IMG/VR virus record: IMGVR_UViG_3300006166_000005
Location: 1-31,271 of that record
DNA: 31,271 bases
DNA from: a virus
Strand: one strand, 5' to 3'
Shown: positions 7,136-15,617 of the stretch, piece by piece
Position numbering within the stretch: the stretch's first letter is position 1
Layout: each line of letters begins with the position of its first letter
Program-made: the position numbers and the translations under genes
Notes under the pieces: model-generated
The model's database searches: none
Seen by the model: the letters and a program-made list of their open reading frames with translations, nothing else
Told to the model about the DNA's origin: nothing

Positions 7136-8157
7136 AGGTACTTCTGATAACAGATCAGCATTTCGGAGTGAGGAATGATAATCAGCATTATGTTGATAGG
7201 TACCATAGGTTTTATACCGAGACAGTCTTACCAAAGATTGATGAAGAAGGTATCACAGAAGTATTATGTCTAGGTGATACGTTTGATAGAAGGAAGGGAG
7301 TTAACTTCTCATCCCTAGAGGCAGCCAAAGAGATGTGGTTTAGACCTCTGCAAGAGAGAGGTGTAAAAATGACCATGCTGCTAGGTAACCATGACATCTA
7401 TTTCAAAAATACTCTCCGTGTTAATAGCCCTGAGCTTCTTCTTGGGGAGTTTGATAATATTGAGATCATTTATTGTCCAGGTGAGAGGGTTATCGGTGGG
7501 ATAAAGATGCTGCTAGTACCATGGATCTGTGATGAAAACCGTATAGCATGTATGGAATCTATCAGGGATACTGATGCTAAGTATTGTATGGGTCATTTTG
7601 AATTGAATGGTTTCGATCCGATACCTGGTTTCACTATGGATCATGGTGATGACCCAAACCTATTGAAGAAGTTTAAGATGGTGTGCTCAGGTCACTTCCA
7701 TTTTAAAAGCAGTAAATCAAATATCAGATACCTAGGTAACCCTTGTCAATTATATTGGAATGATTATGGGTCAGAAAGGGGGTTTCATATTCTAAATAAT
7801 GGTGAGTTGGAATTTCATAAGAATCCATTTGATACATTCCGAAAGATATATTACAACGATGAGTTAAATTTAACACCAAAAGAAATTAAAGACCTTGACG
7901 GAATGTATGTGAAGGTTATAGTAGAGGATAAGAAGGATCAAGTTAAATTTGATAGCATAATCCGTAGACTACAGGCTGCTGATCTAGCAGACCTTAAGAT
8001 CATTGAGGACATGTCATATGAATTGGATGATGTTGATGATGATATTGAAATTGAGGACACGTTGACTATACTAGAGCAATGTGTATCTGACTTTGAAAAC
8101 AAAGAAGGTATATTTAAGATACTAAAATCACTATACACGGAGGCTGTAGAGGTTTAA
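7132..8157 (+). CDS. 47: Recombination endonuclease subunit gp47 (Mre11/SbcD type)
   Basis: gp47 is the nuclease of the gp46/gp47 complex, which resects double-strand ends and degrades host DNA. The product is 341 residues (T4: 339). Calcineurin-type metallophosphoesterase motifs are intact: D8-x-H10 (ITDQHFG), GDTFDRR at 48-54, GNHD at 85-88, GHF at 154-156 and GHFH at 187-190, which together bind two metal ions. An acidic stretch (DDVDDDIEIED) lies about 40 residues before the end. It overlaps the oxygenase upstream by 4 bases and the DUF3110 gene by one, and its partner gp46 follows. Confidence 0.96.
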   Translation: MKVLLITDQHFGVRNDNQHYVDRYHRFYTETVLPKIDEEGITEVLCLGDTFDRRKGVNFSSLEAAKEMWFRPLQERGVKMTMLLGNHDIYFKNTLRVNSPELLLGEFDNIEIIYCPGERVIGGIKMLLVPWICDENRIACMESIRDTDAKYCMGHFELNGFDPIPGFTMDHGDDPNLLKKFKMVCSGHFHFKSSKSNIRYLGNPCQLYWNDYGSERGFHILNNGELEFHKNPFDTFRKIYYNDELNLTPKEIKDLDGMYVKVIVEDKKDQVKFDSIIRRLQAADLADLKIIEDMSYELDDVDDDIEIEDTLTILEQCVSDFENKEGIFKILKSLYTEAVEV

Positions 8158-8417
8158 TGTTTGTACTGCTAGACAAAAAGACTGGTGGTGTGTATGCTGT
8201 AAGAGATGACAACCATACTGAACGTGTGGTGCAGATATTTCTTGACAGAGATGATGCAGTACGTTATTATCAGATGTTGAAAGCTGATAGCTATCCTAGA
8301 AAACTATCTGTCCAAGAGATAGAAGAGGATCAAGTGAAGGAAAACTGCACAATGCATGGATATGCATTCAGTTTCATCAGTCCTGATGACTTTGTTATAC
8401 CACCACCCCAAGATTGA
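8157..8417 (+). CDS. DUF3110-family protein, 86 aa
   Basis: The product matches the pattern I know for DUF3110, a small family of cyanobacteria and plastid-bearing plants: MFVLLDKKTGGVYAV at the start, VVQIFLDRDDAVRYY in the middle, and GYAFSFISPDDFVIPP at the end. The fold is probably a small alpha/beta domain and no biochemical role is established. It sits between the two subunits of the recombination nuclease, overlapping gp47 by one base and abutting gp46, so its dose is tied to that complex. A regulatory or adaptor role towards gp46/gp47 is inference only. Host origin is plausible because the family is otherwise cyanobacterial. Confidence 0.8.
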   Translation: MFVLLDKKTGGVYAVRDDNHTERVVQIFLDRDDAVRYYQMLKADSYPRKLSVQEIEEDQVKENCTMHGYAFSFISPDDFVIPPPQD

Positions 8418-10079
8418 ATGATCATATTTGAGAAGATTCGTTGGAAGAATTTCTTATCTACAGGAAACTCTTTCACAGAGGTGATTATTAATGATAATAA
8501 GTCCCACTTAGTAGTGGGTGCTAATGGCGCAGGGAAATCCACGATGTTGGATGCTCTGTGCTTTGGTTTGTTCAACAAACCTTTCCGTAAAATCACAAAA
8601 TCACAGCTGGTTAACAGTATAAATGAAAGGGAGACTGTAGTAGAGATAGAATTTAAGGTTGGTGGAGTAAACTACAAACTTATTAGGGGGATCAAACCAA
8701 ATGTATTTGAGATTTATAGAAACGGTAAACTACTTGATCAGGATGCTGCAACTAAGGACACCCAAAAGTACCTGGAACAGTCCATCATTAAGTTCAACTA
8801 CAAGTCATTCACACAAGTTGTCATCCTTGGTTCATCCACATTTGTCCCATTCATGCAACTCAACGCTCCTATCAGGAGAGAAGTTATTGAAGATCTACTC
8901 GATATCCAGATCTTCTCAAGAATGAATAACATCCTTAAGGATCGCATGAAAGATGCTAGAGATATCCTTAAGGACTGTGATCATAAGTTAGCGATGTCAG
9001 AGAGGAGTCTGGCACTACAGCATAAGACCATCGATAACATGGAGAAGATGAGTGGTGCCCATAAAGATAAGATGCAGAAGAGAATAGGTGAGATAGACAG
9101 GCAGATACATGACAATCATGATGAGGTTGATGAATTCACTAAGAAGATCTCTCGATTGCAAGACATACAGACAGCGTATGATGACATGAAGGACATGAGG
9201 GTAAGGATCAAGGGCAATTTAGAGAAGGCAGAGAAGGATGTTAAGTTTTTATGGGAGAATGACACGTGTCCTACCTGCTCAAGACCACTAGATGAGAAAC
9301 ATATACTAGTTGATGAGGCAGCAGCGAGACAGGAGAAGTTTAGTAAGGGTCATGCTGTCATTACTGATGCACTTAACAGAGGAAATAAGCAGATAACAGA
9401 GTTAAAGGGGTATGCAGAGAGGATAAATGCTAATAATCATGAGATTAAGGCACTTCAGAAGGAAATGAATAAGTTGTTAGTGGATGTGAATGCAGAGACA
9501 CCTAACATTGATGCTGAGAAAGAATTATTAAGGCAGTATGAGGAGAAACATTCGGCCATTTCATACGACTGTGCTGAAGTTAACAAGGATCATGACAATT
9601 TGAAGGTGGTTGGTACCTTATTGAAGGATTCTGGTATAAAAAGTAAGATCATTAGCAAATTCGTACCTGTTATTAACAAATCTATCAATAAATACTTACA
9701 GTCAATGGACTTCTTCATCAACTTCACCCTTGATGATGAGTTTAATGAAGTTATCAAGAGTAGATTCCGTGATGACTTCTCATATGCATCCTTTTCCGAG
9801 GGTGAGAAGCAAAAGATTGACCTAGCACTGCTCTTTACATGGAGAGACGTTGCTAAACTCAAGAATTCTGCTGCAACCAACCTCCTTATCCTTGATGAGG
9901 TGTTTGATTCCTCTCTGGATGACCAAGCAACTGATGAATTGATGAAGATTCTGAAGGGATTGGGTGAGAATGTTAATTTATTTGTCATTTCCCACAAAGG
10001 GGAGCTACTTGCTGATAAATTTGAGAAAACCCTCCGTTTCGATAAGGTCAATGATTTTTCCAAACTGGCAGCATCATAG
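8418..10079 (+). CDS. 46: Recombination ATPase subunit gp46 (Rad50/SbcC type)
   Basis: gp46 is the SMC-like ATPase that works with gp47 in end resection. The product is 553 residues (T4: 560). Walker A GANGAGKST is at 34-42. Two coiled-coil arms (about 170-280 and 290-400) flank a zinc hook CPTC at 284-287. The ABC signature SEGEK is at 460-464 and Walker B LLILDE at 489-494, followed by a D-loop-like SSLDD. All catalytic parts are present and the reading frame is unbroken. The gene abuts the DUF3110 gene with no gap and is followed by a 140-base hairpin-rich non-coding gap. Confidence 0.97.
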   Translation: MIIFEKIRWKNFLSTGNSFTEVIINDNKSHLVVGANGAGKSTMLDALCFGLFNKPFRKITKSQLVNSINERETVVEIEFKVGGVNYKLIRGIKPNVFEIYRNGKLLDQDAATKDTQKYLEQSIIKFNYKSFTQVVILGSSTFVPFMQLNAPIRREVIEDLLDIQIFSRMNNILKDRMKDARDILKDCDHKLAMSERSLALQHKTIDNMEKMSGAHKDKMQKRIGEIDRQIHDNHDEVDEFTKKISRLQDIQTAYDDMKDMRVRIKGNLEKAEKDVKFLWENDTCPTCSRPLDEKHILVDEAAARQEKFSKGHAVITDALNRGNKQITELKGYAERINANNHEIKALQKEMNKLLVDVNAETPNIDAEKELLRQYEEKHSAISYDCAEVNKDHDNLKVVGTLLKDSGIKSKIISKFVPVINKSINKYLQSMDFFINFTLDDEFNEVIKSRFRDDFSYASFSEGEKQKIDLALLFTWRDVAKLKNSAATNLLILDEVFDSSLDDQATDELMKILKGLGENVNLFVISHKGELLADKFEKTLRFDKVNDFSKLAAS

Positions 10080-10106
10080 TAAGAAGGATGCTAAACGGAC
10101 GTTGAA

Positions 10107-10190
10107 ACCTCAAGCACTGAGGTCCGCCCGTGAAAGACGCAGACACTTAAAGAAGTGTCTACTTGGACCCCCAAAGCACCCTAGGGGGTC
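10107..10190 (+). other. Three consecutive stem-loops in the gp46 to VWA-protein gap
   Basis: The gap 10080-10219 holds three perfect hairpins in a row. The first is at 10107-10123 (6-bp stem ACCTCA/TGAGGT, 5-nt loop). The second is at 10141-10160 (8-bp stem AGACACTT/AAGTGTCT, loop AAAG). The third is at 10166-10190 (7-bp stem GACCCCC/GGGGGTC, 11-nt loop). None is followed by a T-run, so simple intrinsic termination is doubtful. They could be an mRNA processing or stability element between gp46 and the next gene, or a small structured RNA. A TATACT at 10192-10197 could be a -10 box but has no -35 box at normal spacing. Confidence 0.6.
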
Positions 10191-10219
10191 TTATACTGTT
10201 CATATACACACGAGATCAC

Positions 10220-12400
10220 ATGCAACACCAAGAAGTTAAAGGTACTCTTGCTAAACTACTCGCCACTGAGAATCTAATTGTGGAGCATAGGGTAGTAGAG
10301 ACAGCATCATTCGATGTTGACCGTAGAGTATTGGTACTTCCGATTTGGAATGTATCTGACAGAGTATATAATATGCTAGTGGGTCATGAGGTTGGTCACG
10401 CACTCTTCACACCCAACAAAGACTGGGGATCATTAACAATACCTAAGTCTTACATCAATATTACAGAGGATGCAAGGATAGAGAAACTAATGAAGAGAAA
10501 GTTTCCTGGTCTTGCTAAGGATTTCTTCAAAGGATACTCACAACTGAATGATCAGGACTTCTTTGACCTCCAAGACACAGAGATCAGTAAGTTAAATTTA
10601 ATTGACAGAATTAATCTACACTATAAGGTTGGCTCATATGAATTGATCCCCTTTGATGACGCTGAGATACCCCTTAGAGACGCTACAGGTGCCACAGAAA
10701 CCTTTGAAGAGGCAATCACCGTTGCTGAGGCAATTTATGAATATGAAAAGGCAAAGAAAGAGGACGAGAAAGTAGCGTCACTCGCTGGTAAAAAGGAAAC
10801 TGAGGACATTAATATAGATGGTACTCCTGGTGAGAGTTCATCAGAGAATAGACAGGGTGAAGAAGGTGAGGGTGCACAAAGTAAGCAAGAGCAAGAGGAA
10901 GGAGAGGGTGAAGACTGGAATAGCATGTCTGATGATGAGTTATTAGAGGCACTTAAGAGTGGTGGTCAGGAAGCAGGTGATCTAGAGTCTAGGACTGACA
11001 AAGCACTAGCAGATAACTTAGCAGAGCAAGCAAGTAAGCAGGAGCAAGACCGTCCTAAGTATCTTGAGGTTGATAATGTAGACCTTAAGCACCACGTAAT
11101 TGATTCTCATACAATTAATAAACTATCTCAGGAGTATTGGACTGGAAAGCAATTCACAGACCCTGAGAATGATTTCTATAGGACACTTGATTTCAGTGGT
11201 GTTGATTCTGAGTATCGTAAGTTTAAAAGAGAGTGCTCACGTGAGGTAAACTATCTCTCTAAAGAGTTTGAGATGAAGAAAGCAGCATCTGCATATGCTA
11301 GACAGCAAGTTGCAAAGACTGGTGTCCTTGATACTACTAAACTTCACACCTATAAGTTTAATGATGACATCTTTAAGAAGGTAACAGTGCAAAAGGATGG
11401 TAAGAATCATGGATTGATCTTCTTACTAGACTGGTCTGGATCAATGGCAGAGTATATCCATGACACATACAAGCAATTGCTTTCACTATGTTTCTTCTGT
11501 CGTAAATCAAACATTCCATTTGATGTTTATGCATTCGTGCAGGATGGTCAGTATTTCCCTGAGACACATAATAGAGATGACTGGAAGGGTCGTATCAATA
11601 CATTCCATGTCCCAGATCATTTCTTCTTACTAAACTACTTAACCAGTAAGTTAAACAGTGCTAAGTTTGATCAGTATGCACGTGACTTGTGGAGAGTTAC
11701 ATACATGTATGAGTCACGTTATGGAATGATGAGGAAGAATTGGGACTGGACTAATCCTAATCCAATTCCTGACGCTATACCTTCTCACTTACAGTTGGGT
11801 GGCACTCCTTTGAATGAAGCAGTTGCATGTTTACAAACTATCATTCCAGAATTCCAAGGAAGGAATAAGGTTGAGAAGGTGCATGTATCTATCTTATCTG
11901 ATGGTGAAGCAGCATACTCTGCTCAATGGGTAGAGACTGAGTGGAATGGTAAGAAACAGATTCATAGATCTTCTATCAGATATAATACATTCATTAGAGA
12001 TAGAAAGTCTGGTAGGACATACAAACCTGCACACAGTCAGAATGGTAGTGGCACTACTAAGCAGTTACTACAATACCTTAAGGGTAAATTCCCTCAGTGT
12101 AACTTCTTAGGATTTAGAATCTGCACACCTCGTGATCTCTATAGGTATCTTGGTCAAGAGATTCCTTATGAGAAGCAGCACGTCTATAAGAATCAGTGGA
12201 CTAGAAACAAGTCATGCTGTGCATCTATACTAGGATTCCAAGAGATATACTTCATGTCTTCTAAGAATTTGAATGTAGACACTGAGTTTGAACCTAAGTC
12301 TGACTCTAAGGCAGACATTAAGAGAGCATTCACCAAGTCTCTTAAGAATAAAGCAAACAATAAGAAGATATTATCTTCATTCATTGCACAGATAGCATGA
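10220..12400 (+). CDS. Large HExxH and VWA domain protein (CobT-like), 726 aa
   Basis: The N-terminal domain has a zinc-protease-like H56-E-V-G-H60 followed by NITEDARIEKL near residues 80-90, which could supply the third ligand. Residues about 175-260 are an acidic low-complexity linker rich in Glu, Gln, Gly and Ser. From about residue 398 a von Willebrand A domain begins, with a complete DxSxS metal site (D404, S406, S408, in FLLDWSGSM) and a later GGTPLNEA giving the Thr ligand. Order and composition resemble CobT-type and other VWA partners of MoxR/CobS AAA+ ATPases, and a CobS-like gene lies 1 kb downstream. An upstream in-frame TTG at 10163 exists, but ATG 10220 lies after the hairpins. 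Proteolytic activity is unproven. Confidence 0.88.
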   Translation: MQHQEVKGTLAKLLATENLIVEHRVVETASFDVDRRVLVLPIWNVSDRVYNMLVGHEVGHALFTPNKDWGSLTIPKSYINITEDARIEKLMKRKFPGLAKDFFKGYSQLNDQDFFDLQDTEISKLNLIDRINLHYKVGSYELIPFDDAEIPLRDATGATETFEEAITVAEAIYEYEKAKKEDEKVASLAGKKETEDINIDGTPGESSSENRQGEEGEGAQSKQEQEEGEGEDWNSMSDDELLEALKSGGQEAGDLESRTDKALADNLAEQASKQEQDRPKYLEVDNVDLKHHVIDSHTINKLSQEYWTGKQFTDPENDFYRTLDFSGVDSEYRKFKRECSREVNYLSKEFEMKKAASAYARQQVAKTGVLDTTKLHTYKFNDDIFKKVTVQKDGKNHGLIFLLDWSGSMAEYIHDTYKQLLSLCFFCRKSNIPFDVYAFVQDGQYFPETHNRDDWKGRINTFHVPDHFFLLNYLTSKLNSAKFDQYARDLWRVTYMYESRYGMMRKNWDWTNPNPIPDAIPSHLQLGGTPLNEAVACLQTIIPEFQGRNKVEKVHVSILSDGEAAYSAQWVETEWNGKKQIHRSSIRYNTFIRDRKSGRTYKPAHSQNGSGTTKQLLQYLKGKFPQCNFLGFRICTPRDLYRYLGQEIPYEKQHVYKNQWTRNKSCCASILGFQEIYFMSSKNLNVDTEFEPKSDSKADIKRAFTKSLKNKANNKKILSSFIAQIA

Positions 12401-12855
12401 TCCTATTCAAGAAAGACCATTACAAAGTTAATGTTTCTTGGGATGATGTCATAAAGAAGCTAGATAGTGAGTTCACTGAGGGTTCTCACTATCTTCAAGT
12501 TTCTGGACCGCCATCAGAGTTTCATCCGAGAGTTGGCGTTGTATGTCATAACAATAATTTTCCTGGCAGTCTTGGTAATTTAGTGAGGTTAGTACAACCT
12601 GACCTTGAATCTAAATATGATTACTGTGACGTTGATGTGTACGTTTCATTTTGTAAAGATGCTTGTAGTCACGGTAGACACTGTGATGATAAGGATGTTT
12701 TAATTGTACAAGCAATAGGGAGAATGGAGTATGGATTTGATGATGGGAGAATATTTGTGTTGGATCCTGGCGATAGTATATTCATACCAGAAGGGGTATA
12801 TCACACCCCTACTGTCCACAGTCCAAGAGCCACAGTTAGTTTTGGATTACTATGA
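12397..12855 (+). CDS. Cupin/JmjC-like putative Fe(II) oxygenase, 152 aa
   Basis: The C-terminal half is a compact cupin: SHGRHCDDKDVLIVQAIG gives an H95-x-D97 pair, LDPGDSIFIPEGVYHTP gives the distal H136, and R144 may bind a carboxylate. The His-x-Asp...His order with the GD-x-x-x-P-x-G-x-x-H strand is the JmjC/cupin_8 pattern of Fe(II)/2OG hydroxylases, distinct from the Oxy_5 genes in this window. The protein is short for a JmjC enzyme and may lack a substrate domain, so a non-enzymatic cupin is possible. It overlaps the VWA-protein gene and the next gene by 4 bases each, placing it inside the VWA-to-CobS transcript. Confidence 0.72.
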   Translation: MILFKKDHYKVNVSWDDVIKKLDSEFTEGSHYLQVSGPPSEFHPRVGVVCHNNNFPGSLGNLVRLVQPDLESKYDYCDVDVYVSFCKDACSHGRHCDDKDVLIVQAIGRMEYGFDDGRIFVLDPGDSIFIPEGVYHTPTVHSPRATVSFGLL

Positions 12856-13388
12856 ATATATTCGCAGTAGATGAGGAGCCAGCACTAGCAGCATTCCAAT
12901 TACCAGACAAATATGTTGTCAAGATGCCAGTAGAGACTGCACAGATCATTGCATTGGTCTTCTCTAAGTGGCATTGGAATGTAGGACCAGTATTTAAAGC
13001 AAATAATGAGGTCTATAACGTGGAGAAGGGTGCGTTTAGAAACCACCCATGCACTAAGTGGGCAGCAGAGAATGATGATAACTTGCAGTGGTTATTCCAG
13101 CATGGTATATCATTGTGTAATGAATATGAGTCTAGGTATGGTAAGAAACATGCATGTGAGAGGAGTATAAGACTCGCTGCTCTGTCTCAGATGGCAAATG
13201 GATGTCCTGAGAAACATACACCCTTTGTTAGAGCAATGCCTGACCAGTTAAAGTATCGTGATGACATTGATACTGTCACTGCATACAGGATGTACCTCAG
13301 CACTAAGCCATGGGTCTTAGATAATTACCGTGTGCCAGAGAACAAACCGTCATGGTTACCTGCACAACCCCTTGATCTAGGGTTATAA
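12852..13388 (+). CDS. Conserved-type hypothetical protein, 178 aa
   Basis: The soluble product begins MNIFAVDEEPALAAFQLPDKYVVKMPVETAQI, with HPCTKWAAENDDNLQWLFQHG near residue 55 and a RYGKKHACERS segment near residue 94. Its Cys/His content (FRNHPC, HAC, GCPEKH) could bind a metal or nucleic acid. I recall proteins of this pattern in many T4-like cyanophages without a proven function; an N-terminal likeness to pyrimidine-dimer glycosylase-type enzymes is too weak to rely on. It overlaps the cupin gene by 4 bases and precedes the promoter of the CobS-like gene. Confidence 0.72.
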   Translation: MNIFAVDEEPALAAFQLPDKYVVKMPVETAQIIALVFSKWHWNVGPVFKANNEVYNVEKGAFRNHPCTKWAAENDDNLQWLFQHGISLCNEYESRYGKKHACERSIRLAALSQMANGCPEKHTPFVRAMPDQLKYRDDIDTVTAYRMYLSTKPWVLDNYRVPENKPSWLPAQPLDLGL

Positions 13389-13400
13389 TAAGTGTATACA
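13372..13400 (+). promoter_or_regulatory. Candidate sigma-70-type promoter before the CobS-like gene
   Basis: TTGATC (13372-13377) and TATACA (13395-13400) are separated by 17 bases, with the ATG 14 bases after the -10 box. The -35 box lies in the last codons of the upstream gene. The gap 13389-13414 is otherwise empty. The match is good but not full consensus. Confidence 0.5.
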
Positions 13401-13414
13401 AAACAAAAACATCA

Positions 13415-14509
13415 ATGCCTGTAAAAGTTAACGTCACTACTGAAGACATTAGAGACTACCTAGTAGGGGAATTCGGGGTAAACGTTAAGACACCTGAATT
13501 GCTTAATGCATGTGACCACTTCGGTCTTGCATACCAAACAGTATCAAAATACATCAACAAATTTAAAGTTAAAAGAGGGGTCTGGGATCTAACAGTGGCC
13601 GAAGCGAAGAAGCAACTGGAGAAGACAGTATCCTTAGTAGCAACCGAGGTTAAGTCATTGGTACCAGAAAAAGATAATCACTTCGTTCCTTTCGGTAACT
13701 TCAACGATCTTAAGAAAGTCTTAACATCTAAGGTTTTCTATCCGATCTTTATCACTGGTCTATCTGGTAACGGTAAGACCTTTGGTGTAGAGCAAGCCTG
13801 TGCTCAGGCAAAGAGGGATCTTATCCGTGTAAACATTACTGTGGAGACTGATGAAGACGATCTTATTGGGGGGTTTCGCCTTGTGGATGGCAACACAGTT
13901 TGGCATAATGGACCTGTCATTGAAGCACTCCAGAGAGGAGCTGTCTTGCTACTCGACGAAATTGACTTGGCGAGTAACAAAATACTCTGCCTCCAATCCA
14001 TACTTGAAGGCAACGGTGTGTTCCTAAAGAAGGTAGGACGTTATGTCAGACCTGCTGAAGGATTTACAGTGGTTGCAACTGCCAACACTAAGGGTAAAGG
14101 ATCCGAGGACGGACGATTCATAGGTACAAATGTATTAAATGAAGCATTCCTAGAGAGATTTCCAATCACCCTTGAGCAAGAGTATCCTTCTGCTAAGACA
14201 GAGATCAGAATGCTTAATAACTATTGTAAGGAATTGGATTGCTGCGATGATAAATACATTGCCAACCTAACTACATGGGCAGAGATTATCAGGAAGACCT
14301 TCGCTGACGGTGGCACTGATGAAGTTATCTCTACACGTAGATTAGTGCATATCATTCGTGCTTATGCTATCTTTAGTGATAGGGTAAAGGCAATCAAGGT
14401 GTGTCTGAATCGTTTTGATGACGAGACAAAGCAGTCATTCTTAGAATTATATGATAAGATAGACAATGAGGTGGACATCGAGAACCTTGACACGGTACTA
14501 GCAAACTGA
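13415..14509 (+). CDS. cobS: CobS/MoxR-like AAA+ ATPase
   Basis: The 364-residue product has a small N-terminal helical domain (about 1-60) and an AAA+ module: Walker A GLSGNGKT at 115-122, Walker B VLLLDEID at 177-184, sensor 1 VATAN near residue 219, and arginine-finger region LNEAFLERF near 243. DDLIGGFRLVDG at 148-159 is typical of the CobS/MoxR branch. Cyanophage copies are usually named cobS for cobalt chelatase, but no CobN is in this window. The linked HExxH-VWA protein suggests a MoxR-VWA chaperone or remodelling pair, as in CobS/CobT or CbbQ/CbbO. It probably has its own promoter at 13372-13400. Confidence 0.88.
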   Translation: MPVKVNVTTEDIRDYLVGEFGVNVKTPELLNACDHFGLAYQTVSKYINKFKVKRGVWDLTVAEAKKQLEKTVSLVATEVKSLVPEKDNHFVPFGNFNDLKKVLTSKVFYPIFITGLSGNGKTFGVEQACAQAKRDLIRVNITVETDEDDLIGGFRLVDGNTVWHNGPVIEALQRGAVLLLDEIDLASNKILCLQSILEGNGVFLKKVGRYVRPAEGFTVVATANTKGKGSEDGRFIGTNVLNEAFLERFPITLEQEYPSAKTEIRMLNNYCKELDCCDDKYIANLTTWAEIIRKTFADGGTDEVISTRRLVHIIRAYAIFSDRVKAIKVCLNRFDDETKQSFLELYDKIDNEVDIENLDTVLAN

Positions 14510-14521
14510 TATGATACCAGT

Positions 14522-14836
14522 ATGAAATACAGAGAAGATGATACGATCAAGGTGGTGCAGGATTATATATCCAGCACCTACCGATCACATTACTCCAATG
14601 AGGAGAAGGGGGTCCAAACTTTAGACCTCCTTGAGGCGATAGGATCAGCAGAGCACTTCTGTCAGTCCAACATCATTAAGTATGCATCTCGCTACAAGAA
14701 GAAGAGTCAGCATAAGAGTGACGTGCTAAAAATCATTCACTATGCTATACTATTATATTACTTCTCAGGTACCTCATACCCAGATGATAAAGAAGTCCCA
14801 CCACCCACTCCAGCAGAATTTATAGACTATGACTAA
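14522..14836 (+). CDS. DUF3310-like small protein, 104 aa
   Basis: The product is helical, with EAIGSAEHFCQSNIIKYASRYKKKSQHKSDVLKIIHYAILL at about residues 39-80. It resembles the DUF3310/SaV-type signature in which a Glu near the start of one helix precedes an Asn-x-x-Lys-Tyr and a downstream Asp-Leu-Lys-x-x-x-Tyr helix. That family is sometimes described as nucleotide-binding, but activity is not shown. The C-terminus is proline-rich and acidic (EVPPPTPAEF). It overlaps the gp45 start by 8 bases, tying it to the clamp operon. Family assignment is from pattern and is moderate. Confidence 0.68.
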   Translation: MKYREDDTIKVVQDYISSTYRSHYSNEEKGVQTLDLLEAIGSAEHFCQSNIIKYASRYKKKSQHKSDVLKIIHYAILLYYFSGTSYPDDKEVPPPTPAEFIDYD

Positions 14837-15617
14837 TAGCAGTATACCAAAGGGCATCCAGCAAGGATCTGGTCCTGATAAAGATTTTAAGACTAACATC
14901 CAACTGAGTAAAGCTACGATTGATATACTTCGTAACTTCAGTAACATTAATAAGTCTGTGCTTATTGAACCTGGTAAGTTTATACAAACCATGTCTGTCA
15001 ATAAGAATATTATTGCTCAGTCACAGATACTTGAGTTTATTCCTGAGCAGATGGCGATCTATGATCTACCATTATTCTTAGGAGCACTGTCTCTATTCAA
15101 GAAGCCATGGTTATTCTTCCCAGATAAGAAGAAGGTAATCATTTATGATGAGGAGACTAAAGGTAAGACTACCTTCTACTATAGTGATCCTGAGATTATT
15201 GTAACTGCACCAGAGTTTAATCCTAATCTACCTGATGTGGAGTTGATGTTTGACCTACCACAGACTGACATCGTTCAGTTGATGCAGGCTGCTAAGGTAT
15301 ATGGTGTTGAGGATCTATGTATTAATGGTTACAAGGGTGACTATAGTATCTGTGTAAGGGACAAGAAGAATACTACTTCTAATGTATTCTCACTACCTCT
15401 TAAGAAGGTTAACTTCAATCAGGGTGCTGATGATCACAATAGTGAACCTTATAAACTGACTCCAGAGCGTCAGACATTCTGCTTCTGTTTCAAGGTAGAG
15501 AATCTTAAGTTGATTGATGCAACTTATCACGTGACAATTAGCAATAAAAACATTGCTAACTTCAATTCACTGTCACATAGTAACCTTAACTACTTTATAG
15601 CACTGGAGCCTAAGTAA
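14829..15617 (+). CDS. 45: Sliding clamp gp45
   Basis: gp45 forms the trimeric ring that tethers gp43 to DNA and activates late transcription through gp55. From residue 26 on, the protein follows T4 gp45: LSKATIDILRNFSNIN, then FIPEQMAIYDLPLFLGALSLF matching the T4 AIYDLNGFLGILSL, then NYFIALEPK matching T4's NYVVALE. The length is 262 residues (T4: 228). The extra length includes about 25 polar residues before the first conserved strand, with no alternative Met near residue 26, so either the extension is real or a non-ATG start is used. It overlaps the gene upstream by 8 bases and gp44 by one base. Confidence 0.94.
   Translation: MTNSSIPKGIQQGSGPDKDFKTNIQLSKATIDILRNFSNINKSVLIEPGKFIQTMSVNKNIIAQSQILEFIPEQMAIYDLPLFLGALSLFKKPWLFFPDKKKVIIYDEETKGKTTFYYSDPEIIVTAPEFNPNLPDVELMFDLPQTDIVQLMQAAKVYGVEDLCINGYKGDYSICVRDKKNTTSNVFSLPLKKVNFNQGADDHNSEPYKLTPERQTFCFCFKVENLKLIDATYHVTISNKNIANFNSLSHSNLNYFIALEPK

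Noticed and set aside
9590-10063. Reverse-strand open frame of 157 codons inside gp46
   Set aside because: It is antisense to the ABC signature and Walker B of gp46, and its Ser/Leu-rich composition is typical of antisense shadows.
10192-10197. TATACT as a promoter for the VWA-protein gene
   Set aside because: The nearest -35-like sequence (TTGGAC at 10163) is 23 bases away, outside the usual range, so only the -10 box is seen.
9964-10239. Forward frame with a basic tail (KKDAKRTLKPQALRSARERRRHLKK region) over the gp46 end and the hairpin gap
   Set aside because: It has no start codon with a ribosome-binding site in the gap, overlaps gp46 and the VWA-protein start, and its sequence coincides with three perfect hairpins, which better explain the region.
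10735-10926. Reverse-strand Ser-rich frame over the acidic linker of the VWA protein
   Set aside because: It is the antisense of Glu-rich codons, giving Ser/Phe/Leu runs; there is no independent support.
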